Origin: CAZAKO01 sp964546145
GTDB taxonomy: Bacteria > Fidelibacterota > UBA2242
Length of the DNA stretch: 6,513 nucleotides
Reading direction: 5' to 3'
Assembly (NCBI GenBank): GCA_964546145.1
Contig: CAZJIU010000101.1
Location: 1 to 6,513, forward strand
Below the pieces are notes generated by a model. It was not told the origin of the DNA. It saw nothing but the letters and a program-made list of their open reading frames with translations, and did not search any database. The position numbers and the translations under genes were made by a program. Shown piece by piece: positions 1-6,270 of this stretch; the stretch's first letter is position 1, and every line of letters begins with the position of its first letter.

Positions 1-378
1 CTTCCCTATATGCCGGCGGAGCAAGTCAGACAACACCTTGTTGCCTCCGATTTACTTTTACTTTTTATTCATGTGACACCTGAGGGAGGAGTGATCAATT
101 ATAAAATGTATGATTATTTAGCCAGCCGTAAACCGATTCTGGCTTACGGACCTACTCAGGGAGATGCCGCCCAAATTCTGCATCAGGCGCATGCCGGCAA
201 AATGTTTGAATACGATAACATTGCGGGTTCCGCCCGTTATCTACTAGAGTTATATGAAAAATGGCAAATGGATAAATCAGCGGTTGAAATTAACGAGGAA
301 TATATAAAGAATTTTACCCGCCGAAATCTGACCCGCAAGCTGGCTGAAATTTTTGACGATTGCCATAAACGACCTTGA
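1..378 (+). CDS. Glycosyltransferase, GT4-like (GT-B fold), C-terminal part only
   Basis: This is the 3' end of a gene that begins before the window. The frame is open from base 1 (Leu-Pro-Tyr precede the first ATG at 10), so that ATG is internal and not a start. The 125 visible residues look like the donor-binding half of a GT-B glycosyltransferase. An acidic-hydrophobic strand (ASDLLLLF, about residues 15-22) is followed by GVINYKMYDYLASRKPILA (about 30-48) and GPTQGDAAQIL (about 50-60). This matches the family pattern G-x-I-x-x-K-x-x-[ED]-Y-L-A-x-x-[KR]-P-I-L-A, in which the nucleotide-sugar is held. A helical C-terminal tail follows. The protein probably transfers a sugar from a nucleotide donor to a lipid-linked intermediate on the cytoplasmic side of the membrane. 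Donor and acceptor cannot be read from this fragment. The gene ends in TGA, and a 210-bp gap separates it from the next gene. Confidence 0.85.
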   Translation, partial: LPYMPAEQVRQHLVASDLLLLFIHVTPEGGVINYKMYDYLASRKPILAYGPTQGDAAQILHQAHAGKMFEYDNIAGSARYLLELYEKWQMDKSAVEINEEYIKNFTRRNLTRKLAEIFDDCHKRP

Positions 379-512
379 TTCAGATTATATTATCTTTTCA
401 ATTGTTTACTAAACAAATTTCACTAATTTTAATGACGAGTAGGCAATAGGTTTTTTGAAAAGGTCAATCAGGAAGAAATTCGGCCGGGAGTCGAGTTTTC
501 ATTAAAATAATG

Positions 513-518
513 TATAAT
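513..518 (+). promoter_or_regulatory. Possible -10 box (TATAAT) ahead of the sugar-biosynthesis cassette
   Basis: A perfect TATAAT lies 70 nt before the TTG start at 589, inside the only sizeable gap in the 5' half of the window. No convincing TTGACA-like -35 lies at 16-18 bp spacing (the 17-bp position reads GTCGAG). A TG directly precedes the box, but without the extra base of a true extended -10. A second TATAAT at 563-568 also lacks a -35 and is very close to the ribosome binding site. The region is AT-rich, so chance matches are likely. It is listed as the best candidate for an internal promoter of the 589-3178 cassette. Confidence 0.25.
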
Positions 519-573
519 CCACCGGGCTGATACTATTTTATCCGCAATCATAATAATTGCAATATAATTGAGT

Positions 574-580
574 AGAAGGA
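574..580 (+). promoter_or_regulatory. Ribosome binding site supporting the TTG start at 589
   Basis: AGAAGGA ends 8 nt before TTG 589, which is ideal spacing for a Shine-Dalgarno sequence. An in-frame TAA at 586-588 lies immediately before the TTG, so the gene cannot start further upstream. Starting later would remove the Rossmann beta-strand. The site therefore decides the start. Confidence 0.8.
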
Positions 581-588
581 ATTCTTAA

Positions 589-1599
589 TTGAAGAAAATA
601 AAATTTGCCATAGTTGGATGTGGTCGGATCGCGCAACGACATGCCGAACATATTCACAGATTGGGAGAATTGACCGCGGTCTGTGACATTAAAGAAGCGG
701 CGGCGCTGGCAATTTCCGAAAAATACAATTGCCGTCCCTATTTCGAGATTGATCATCTCTTGAAAAATGAACCAAACCTGGATGTTGTCTCTATTTGCAC
801 TCCCAACTATCTGCATGCCGAGCATTCGATCAAGAGCCTGAAAGCTGGAAAACATGTTTTATGCGAAAAACCGATGGCGCTTTCTGTCACTGATTGTGAA
901 AATATGATTTACGCGGCCGAACAGGCCCACCGGCGCCTTTTTATTGTCAAGCAGAACCGATATAATCCCCCGGTGGTAGAGTTAAAAAAGGTCATTGATG
1001 CAAATCGATTGGGGAAAATTTTCTATGTCCAGTTAAACTGTTTCTGGAATAGGAACGAGGAGTATTACAAGCAGTCTGATTGGAAAGGGCAACTTGAAAA
1101 AGACGGCGGCACTCTTTTTACTCAATTCAGTCATTTTGTTGATCTTTTAGTTTGGTTATTTGGTGATTTTAAGAATGTGAAAGTGTTACTTCGAAACTAT
1201 CTGCACCCTGATATTGAATTTGAAGATTCTGGCGCTATCCTGATTGAGTTTTTGAATAGCGCCATTGGAACGATCAATTACACGGTTAACAGCTATCAGA
1301 AAAATATGGAAGGTTCCATCACTGTATTCGGTTCAAACGGAACCGTAAAAATCGGCGGGCAGTATTTAAACGCTCTGGAATATCAGAATATTGAAAATTA
1401 TACTTTTAAGAATGTCGTGCCAATCAACAAAGCCAATGACTATGGCTTTTATCAGGGATCAATGTCAAACCACGATAAGGTTTACGAAAATGTCGTGAAT
1501 GTGTTAAACGGTCGCGACACAATCGCCACCAATGCCATTGAAGGATTGAAAGTCGTGCGAATTATTGAAAACATTTATTCCCGAAGTGAATTAAAGTAA
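589..1599 (+). CDS. Gfo/Idh/MocA-family NAD-dependent sugar dehydrogenase, WbpB/WlbA-like
   Basis: This 336-residue cytoplasmic oxidoreductase has the usual length for the family. An N-terminal Rossmann domain opens with KFAIVGCGRIAQRH (about residues 5-18), the dinucleotide-binding glycine loop. VSICTPNYLH (67-76) and LCEKPMALS (91-99) follow; Lys94 of the EKP motif is the conserved catalytic lysine. The C-terminal half has SDWKG (163-167), DGG (172-174) and HFVDLLVWLFG (182-192). His182 and Asp185 correspond to the conserved H-x-x-D of the active site. The WKG...DGG...H-x-x-D-L-L-x-W-L-F-G arrangement resembles WlbA/WbpB enzymes, which oxidise the C3 hydroxyl of UDP-GlcNAcA with NAD+. The gene starts at TTG directly after a stop codon, with a good ribosome binding site. 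An acetyltransferase follows 2 bp later and an aminotransferase after that, which supports a role in making a 3-amino sugar. Family membership is firm. The exact substrate is inferred from context; a GnnA-like enzyme acting on UDP-GlcNAc is the main alternative. Confidence 0.88.
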   Translation: MKKIKFAIVGCGRIAQRHAEHIHRLGELTAVCDIKEAAALAISEKYNCRPYFEIDHLLKNEPNLDVVSICTPNYLHAEHSIKSLKAGKHVLCEKPMALSVTDCENMIYAAEQAHRRLFIVKQNRYNPPVVELKKVIDANRLGKIFYVQLNCFWNRNEEYYKQSDWKGQLEKDGGTLFTQFSHFVDLLVWLFGDFKNVKVLLRNYLHPDIEFEDSGAILIEFLNSAIGTINYTVNSYQKNMEGSITVFGSNGTVKIGGQYLNALEYQNIENYTFKNVVPINKANDYGFYQGSMSNHDKVYENVVNVLNGRDTIATNAIEGLKVVRIIENIYSRSELK

Positions 1600-1601
1600 A
1601 T

Positions 1602-2066
1602 ATGGCTGAACCAATAATAAAGAGAATCGGAATACGCGATATAAAATGTGGCGTCAATGTGGTCATCATCGAGCCGTGTAATTTATACGAATGTGAGTTA
1701 GGCGATGATACTTTCGTAGGTCCTTTCGTAGAGATCCAGAAGGGAGTTAAAATCGGTCGGCGCTGTAAAATTCAGTCGCATGCCTTTATTTGTGAACTGG
1801 TTGTCATTGGAGACGATTGTTTCATTTCGCATGGTGTAAAATTTGTCAATGATACTTTCAAAACGGGAGCTCCGGCCGGCGGTAAACGAGAATTGTGGAA
1901 GCCAACCACTGTTGGCAGGCATGTATCTATTGGTACCAATGCAACGATATTACCGGTTAAAATAGCTGATCGGGTTGTCATTGGCTCCGGCTCGGTCGTG
2001 ACAAAGGATATCCGACAGGCCGGGATTTACGCTGGAAATCCGGCTCGAAAGATCAGAGATTTATAA
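1602..2066 (+). CDS. Left-handed beta-helix N-acetyltransferase, WbpD/WlbB-like
   Basis: The 154-residue protein is built largely of hexapeptide repeats (for example VKIGRRC, VVIGDDC, TTVGRHV, VKIADRV, VVIGSGS). These form a left-handed parallel beta-helix that normally assembles as a trimer and binds acetyl-CoA. A loop with FVNDTFKTGAPAGG (81-94) interrupts the helix. Its FxN feature resembles the sugar-binding loop of WbpD/WlbB enzymes, which acetylate the 3-amino group of UDP-GlcNAc3NA. The C-terminal GSVVTKDI...GIYAGNPARKI is the typical end of this family. It is shorter than the roughly 190 residues of classical WbpD and matches a common compact acyltransferase type. ATG 1602 lies 2 bp after the dehydrogenase stop; an in-frame TGA at 1587-1589 bars starts further upstream. 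No clear ribosome binding site is seen, so translational coupling is likely. Acetyl is the likely donor, but other acyl groups (such as formyl or hydroxybutyryl) cannot be excluded. Confidence 0.85.
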   Translation: MAEPIIKRIGIRDIKCGVNVVIIEPCNLYECELGDDTFVGPFVEIQKGVKIGRRCKIQSHAFICELVVIGDDCFISHGVKFVNDTFKTGAPAGGKRELWKPTTVGRHVSIGTNATILPVKIADRVVIGSGSVVTKDIRQAGIYAGNPARKIRDL

Positions 2067-2080
2067 TTCAGGGGCTGTTC

Positions 2081-3178
2081 ATGATACCTTTTATGGATCT
2101 GGAAACTCAATACCGGAAAATTCAGTCGGAGATAGACGCGGCCATTTTCAATGTCATTCACGGCTATAAGTTTATAAATGGTCCTGAGGTAGGCATCTTT
2201 GAGAAAAATTTCGCTAAGGCTCAGCATCTGAAATATATGCTGGGTTTGGCCAGTGGCACCGCGGCCCTTCACCTGGCTTATGAAGTACTCGGTATAAGAC
2301 CCGGTGATGAAGTAATAGTCCCCACAATGACTTTTATTGCCACGGCGGAGACCTTGCGGCAGGTTGGTGCCAGACCGGTTTTTGCTGATATCGATCCGGC
2401 TTCCTATAATATAGATTGCGACTCGCTGGCAAGCCTGATAACGCCTAAGACCAGGGCGATTGTGGTAGTTCATTTACACGGCAATCCCTGCGAGATGGAC
2501 CGGATTGTTGGTTTGGCTAAAAAGTATGATTTGAAAATTATTGAAGATTGTGCTCAGGCCCATCTGGCGGAGTACAAGGGTCAAAAAGTCGGCACTTTTG
2601 GAGATATTGCTACGTTTAGTTTTTATCCCGGAAAAAACCTGGGCGCTTACGGCGATGCCGGAGCACTGGGCACCAATGATGCGGCTCTGTACGAAAGAGC
2701 TCGACTTTTGGCCAATCATGGACGCCAGGAAAAATATATCCATCAAATTGAAGGTTATAACTACCGCCTGGACTCCCTGCAAGCCGCGATCCTTGACGTC
2801 AAGCTGCGCTATTTACTGCAGTGGACAGACCAACGGATCAACATTGCCAAAAAGTATTGGTCTTTATTAAATCACCTGCCGATTAGTCTCCCGGAAATGA
2901 ATCCAAACAAAAAACATGTCTATCATATTTATGCCATTGTCACCGATCGGCGACAGAAATTAATAGACGCCTTGAAAGCCCATAAGATTTCTTTCGGCAT
3001 TCATTATCCATTGTCACTGCATTTGCAACCGGCTTACGCTCATTTGCAATATAAACAAGGAGACCTACCAGTTTCTGAACGCCTATCAGACCAGTTTTTA
3101 TCTTTACCAATGTACGCTGAATTAGCGACGAATGATATAGAAAAGATTAGCTATGTAGTTTCAAGTGTTTACGATTAA
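2081..3178 (+). CDS. DegT/DnrJ/EryC1/StrS-family PLP sugar aminotransferase, WbpE/WlbC-like
   Basis: This 365-residue fold-type I aminotransferase has the usual length for the family. Markers in order: PFMDLETQY (3-11), the phosphate-binding SGTAALHLA (58-66), PGDEVIVPTMTFIATAE (74-90), IEDCAQAHLA (154-163) with Asp156 and Gln159 contacting the PLP ring, and FSFYPGKNLGAYGDAGAL (179-196). Lys185 there is the Schiff-base lysine. ANHGR (211-215) and NYRLDSLQAAIL (227-238) are also family-typical. It would transfer an amino group, usually from glutamate, to the 3-keto sugar made by the dehydrogenase at 589-1599, giving the amine acetylated by the product of 1602-2066. This is the WbpB-WbpE-WbpD route to UDP-GlcNAc3NAcA. 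The ATG is preceded by CAGGGG (2069-2074) at 6-nt spacing, and the gap after the acetyltransferase is 14 bp. The class is near-certain. Related enzymes making dTDP-3-amino-3,6-dideoxyhexoses (QdtB type) look similar, but the neighbouring dehydrogenase favours the WbpE role. Confidence 0.92.
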   Translation: MIPFMDLETQYRKIQSEIDAAIFNVIHGYKFINGPEVGIFEKNFAKAQHLKYMLGLASGTAALHLAYEVLGIRPGDEVIVPTMTFIATAETLRQVGARPVFADIDPASYNIDCDSLASLITPKTRAIVVVHLHGNPCEMDRIVGLAKKYDLKIIEDCAQAHLAEYKGQKVGTFGDIATFSFYPGKNLGAYGDAGALGTNDAALYERARLLANHGRQEKYIHQIEGYNYRLDSLQAAILDVKLRYLLQWTDQRINIAKKYWSLLNHLPISLPEMNPNKKHVYHIYAIVTDRRQKLIDALKAHKISFGIHYPLSLHLQPAYAHLQYKQGDLPVSERLSDQFLSLPMYAELATNDIEKISYVVSSVYD

Positions 3179-3279
3179 GTATGAATGCTTATAGAAATAA
3201 TTATTTTCTATTTTCAGATAATGGAAAATTATAATTCACCTTCAATTTTAATAGCTTATTGTTAGTCAGGTTATAAGAA

Positions 3280-5214
3280 ATGTGCGGTATTTGCGGAATA
3301 GTTGACCAGAACGAGAAAAATCATCGACTGATTACCGAGATGACGGATTTATTGCGGCATCGCGGTCCCGAAAAGGTCGGTTTTTATCAGGATGGTAAGG
3401 TCAGTCTCGGCCATCGTCGCCTGTCGATAATCGATCTGCAAACCGGCGACCAGCCTATCTATAATGAGGATAAAACGATCGCCATCATTTTCAACGGTGA
3501 GATTTACAATTTCCCGGAACTGCGCGCCGAACTGATGCAACGGGGATATCAGTTCTACACCAAAACGGATACCGAAGTTGTATTGCATGGGTTTGAAGAG
3601 TTCGGGCTCGATTATTTTAACCGTTTGAATGGCATTTTCGCCTTTGCTATCTATGACAAAAAGAATGCGCGATTGCTTCTGGTGCGCGATCATTTCGGCG
3701 TCAAACCACTGCACTATTGGTCGAACGGCTCGACGCTTCTGTTTGCTTCGGAGTACAAAGCGATTCTCGTTCACCCCACGGTGCGGCGTGAAATCAACCG
3801 CCAGGCTTTACATTGCCAGATGAATCTACGCTATAATCAGAACGATGAAACTCTGATCAAAAGCATTTACCGTTTGCCGCCGGCATCATACCTGGTTTAT
3901 CAGGATGCTAAAATCACTATTAAAAGCTACTATCAACTGCCGGTCAATCTGAATTTCAACCTTACTGAAGATGCGGCAATCGAGGGCATTCGTTTTTATC
4001 TGCGACAAGCCGTCAAGCGTCAACTGTTAAGCGATGTACCGCTGGGAGTTTATCTGTCGGGCGGTATGGATTCATCAGCGCTGGTGGCGATGATGGCGGC
4101 AGAGAAAATCAGCCCCATCAATACTTTTACCCTCGGATTCAATGAGACGACCGACGAATTTGACGATGCGGCAGTAATCGCCCGCAAGTTTGGCACAAAA
4201 CATACCACCACCGCTCTGACAGTGGCGCCGTTACAAAATTTTCCGGAAACCATCTGGCACGCCGAGGAACCGAAAATCAACCTTCTACAGGGTTTTCACC
4301 TATCGGACTTTGTCTCAAAAAATCTGAAAGTGGCGTTGGGCGGACTGGGTGGCGACGAAATATTTATCGGGTATGATATTTACCGATATTTATGGATTTT
4401 GCGCAGATGGTTGAAAAATCGAACGGGAATTTTGCAGAAATCCTTGTTTGATGCGGTCAGCGCCTTACTCTTTGCGGCGCAGAATGCCTCCAAAATCCTC
4501 AAATGGGACGAATACCGGCGCGGTTTGCAGATGTTGTTTTCGGTTGGTGATCTGGAGAGATTCTACCTGATACTGCGTAATTGCTGGGACTATGATCGGA
4601 GATTTGCAAAGGAAATCTACCAGCCGGAATATTTACAGACGCTGCCGGAGTTGACGCATACCTGGTTCGATCCGATTTTCGCAGCTTGTCGCGATCTGCC
4701 GCCGCTGGACGCCATTGCCTATGTGGAATTTCATTCCAAGATGCTGAACGACTATATTCTGACTGAAGATCGCATGTCCATGGCGCACGGTTTGGAGCTG
4801 CGGGTGCCATTTCTGGATCGTGACCTGGTAGAATTTGCTTTTACGATTCCTGCCAGGATGAGAATGAAGAGCGGTCAGACAAAAGGTCTTTTTCGCAAAG
4901 CCATGGAACCATTCTTGCCGCCGAAAATTCTGCGTAAGAAGAAATGGGGTTTCACCGTCAATCCCTACGAGCAATTCAACAGGGATTTGAAAATAATCTC
5001 CCAAAGAGTGCTGACGCGTGAATTCATTTGGCAACAGGGGATTTTCAATTACGAATACATTCGGCGGATTTTGAATTATCCGGCCGATCCGCGCCTGCGC
5101 TGGCATTATAATTTTTTATGGATTGTGTTGGGCGTTGCAGTTTGGGAGAAGATGTTTATCGAATCGCATGATGTCAAATCGGTAAAGCATGAAATTGATG
5201 CTTACTACGAGTGA
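3280..5214 (+). CDS. asnB: AsnB-type glutamine-dependent amidotransferase (asparagine synthetase family)
   Basis: The 644-residue, two-domain protein appears complete. Met-Cys at the start gives Cys2, the glutaminase nucleophile after Met removal, which fixes ATG 3280. The class II glutaminase domain (about 2-200) shows RHRGP (27-31), HRRLSIIDL (45-53), FNGEIYN (71-77), TDTEV (96-100) and RDHFGVKPL (136-144). The synthetase domain has the ATP-pyrophosphatase loop LSGGMDSSALV (259-269), GGLGGDEIFIGYD (354-366), and near the C-terminus LTEDRMSMAHGLELRVPFLD and KKWGF. It uses glutamine nitrogen and ATP to turn a carboxylate into an amide. In asparagine synthetase the acceptor is aspartate. In polysaccharide loci such proteins are proposed to amidate uronic acids, and here the gene follows a likely diacetamido-uronic acid cassette. 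Residue 356 is Leu where E. coli AsnB has its catalytic glutamate, which makes the aspartate role doubtful. The family is certain; the substrate is not. A 101-bp gap precedes it. Confidence 0.93.
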   Translation: MCGICGIVDQNEKNHRLITEMTDLLRHRGPEKVGFYQDGKVSLGHRRLSIIDLQTGDQPIYNEDKTIAIIFNGEIYNFPELRAELMQRGYQFYTKTDTEVVLHGFEEFGLDYFNRLNGIFAFAIYDKKNARLLLVRDHFGVKPLHYWSNGSTLLFASEYKAILVHPTVRREINRQALHCQMNLRYNQNDETLIKSIYRLPPASYLVYQDAKITIKSYYQLPVNLNFNLTEDAAIEGIRFYLRQAVKRQLLSDVPLGVYLSGGMDSSALVAMMAAEKISPINTFTLGFNETTDEFDDAAVIARKFGTKHTTTALTVAPLQNFPETIWHAEEPKINLLQGFHLSDFVSKNLKVALGGLGGDEIFIGYDIYRYLWILRRWLKNRTGILQKSLFDAVSALLFAAQNASKILKWDEYRRGLQMLFSVGDLERFYLILRNCWDYDRRFAKEIYQPEYLQTLPELTHTWFDPIFAACRDLPPLDAIAYVEFHSKMLNDYILTEDRMSMAHGLELRVPFLDRDLVEFAFTIPARMRMKSGQTKGLFRKAMEPFLPPKILRKKKWGFTVNPYEQFNRDLKIISQRVLTREFIWQQGIFNYEYIRRILNYPADPRLRWHYNFLWIVLGVAVWEKMFIESHDVKSVKHEIDAYYE

Positions 5215-5227
5215 ACTTAATTAAAAC

Positions 5228-5231
5228 GGAG
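5228..5231 (+). promoter_or_regulatory. Ribosome binding site pointing to an ATT start at 5239
   Basis: GGAG lies in the 24-bp gap after asnB and ends 7 nt before ATT 5239. No ATG, GTG or TTG occurs in the GT2 frame between the TGA at 5233-5235 and TTG 5557, so this site is the main evidence for where translation begins. Confidence 0.5.
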
Positions 5232-5238
5232 CTGAATA

Positions 5239-6270
5239 ATTCCTATTACTAATAGCCAAATCAAAACAGCGATCATCATTCCAACCTGGAATAACGCTGC
5301 CGACACGATTTGCTGTCTCGACTCCCTGCTAAAGGCAGCAGACAAACTGCCCATCTCTATCTTAGTTATCGATAACGGCTCTACCGATGATAGCATCGAG
5401 CAAATCAAAGATTTCCTCACCCAGCAGGAATTAAGATATAAAGTATCCTATCAAAATAATCCTCATTATCAGCCGCTGAGACAAACAGATCTCAGTTTTG
5501 TCGACATTCTAGTAAACCACGAAAATCTTGGTTATGCGGCAGCTTTCAATACTGGGTTGAAATTTCTAGGTGTGAATAATTTTAAATGGTTTTTGCTATT
5601 GAATAACGACACAGAAGTTAAACCGGACTTTTTAATTAATTTGCTCAATCTAGCAGAACGAGAAAAACAGATTGATGCCTGGGCTCCAGTCATTACTTAT
5701 TATCATAATCCGGGTATTATATGGGATATTGGCGGTTACTTGACTTTCTGGGGGGATCGTACTTTTCCAGGTAGAAAAAAAGCTCGCTCAAGTTTTCCAT
5801 ATCAAGGATTTAAAGAAAGGACTTTTCTCACGGGATGTGCTCTAATGATAAAATCAGAGATAATAAAAAATGAAGGATTCCTTACAGAAAAATTTTTCTT
5901 TGGCGAGGAAGATTACTGGTTTGCAAAATTGATGCAGACGAAGAACCGTCGCATGGCCGTGTGCTGGGAGGCAGAAATTAAACATAAGGTTGCAACTTCG
6001 ATTAAGAAGATTTCACCTCATTCTATTATTCCATTAGTTTATATCCACAATTTGAATCGCCTGATAAATATGAAAACATGGCTAAGTCCGACATCATACC
6101 CGATCTGGAAACTTTTCTATATTCCTTACGCAACTTTTTTACTGTGGTGGAAGCATTGGATTCCCTTGTTACAGCTGGCTCGATTCGTTCATTACCTAAT
6201 CAAGAATTCCAGATGCAAAGAAGTGGTCACACGCGATGATTTTATGGGATCAAAGGAATTATTTCAATGA
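5239..6270 (+). CDS. GT2-family glycosyltransferase with probable non-standard ATT start
   Basis: This is an inverting GT-A glycosyltransferase of about 343 residues, of the rhamnosyltransferase-like group. Numbered from ATT 5239, it shows AIIIPTWNNA (11-20), LVIDNGSTDDS (42-52, nucleotide binding), NHENLGYAAAFNTG (93-106), FLLLNNDTEV (119-127 region, with the metal-binding NND at 122-124), LTGCALMIKS (197-206) and FFFGEEDYWF (219-228, with the catalytic-base ED pair). An aromatic hydrophobic stretch at about 287-321 suggests membrane contact. It would add one sugar to a lipid-linked oligosaccharide at the inner membrane. The frame is open from just after TGA 5233-5235, yet the first conventional start is TTG 5557. 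Starting there would delete the first 106 residues, including the donor-binding motifs, so it must be wrong. ATT 5239 behind GGAG gives a normal N-terminus; ATA 5236 is possible. A frameshift from GTG 5211 is the other explanation. The stop overlaps the next gene by 4 nt. Confidence 0.82.
   Translation: MPITNSQIKTAIIIPTWNNAADTICCLDSLLKAADKLPISILVIDNGSTDDSIEQIKDFLTQQELRYKVSYQNNPHYQPLRQTDLSFVDILVNHENLGYAAAFNTGLKFLGVNNFKWFLLLNNDTEVKPDFLINLLNLAEREKQIDAWAPVITYYHNPGIIWDIGGYLTFWGDRTFPGRKKARSSFPYQGFKERTFLTGCALMIKSEIIKNEGFLTEKFFFGEEDYWFAKLMQTKNRRMAVCWEAEIKHKVATSIKKISPHSIIPLVYIHNLNRLINMKTWLSPTSYPIWKLFYIPYATFLLWWKHWIPLLQLARFVHYLIKNSRCKEVVTRDDFMGSKELFQ
6252..6257 (+). promoter_or_regulatory. Ribosome binding site for the gene starting at 6267
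   Basis: AAAGGA lies within the 3' end of the GT2 gene and ends 9 nt before ATG 6267. It supports a real start inside the ATGA overlap and translational coupling of the two glycosyltransferases. Confidence 0.65.

Noticed and set aside
10..378. A complete 122-residue protein starting at ATG 10
   Set aside because: The frame is open to base 1 and the product is only the C-terminal half of a GT4-like transferase, so the ATG is internal.
402..420. Intrinsic terminator after the first glycosyltransferase
   Set aside because: The stem is six pairs with only one G-C pair per side and the following T-run is only three bases, so it is too weak to call.
2541..2870. Plus-strand open frame of 109 codons inside the aminotransferase gene
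   Set aside because: It is out of frame with the conserved aminotransferase and has no ribosome binding site or family resemblance that I can see.
4633..5106. Long minus-strand open frame inside asnB (and similar ones at 2027-2473, 3349-3774 and 538-855)
   Set aside because: They lie opposite well-supported genes, encode no recognisable family, and look like shadows of the sense reading frame.
5557..6270. A 237-residue GT2 protein starting at TTG 5557
   Set aside because: The frame is open for another 107 codons upstream and encodes the essential GT2 donor-binding motifs; TTG 5557 is an ordinary leucine codon in ENLGYAAAFNTGL.
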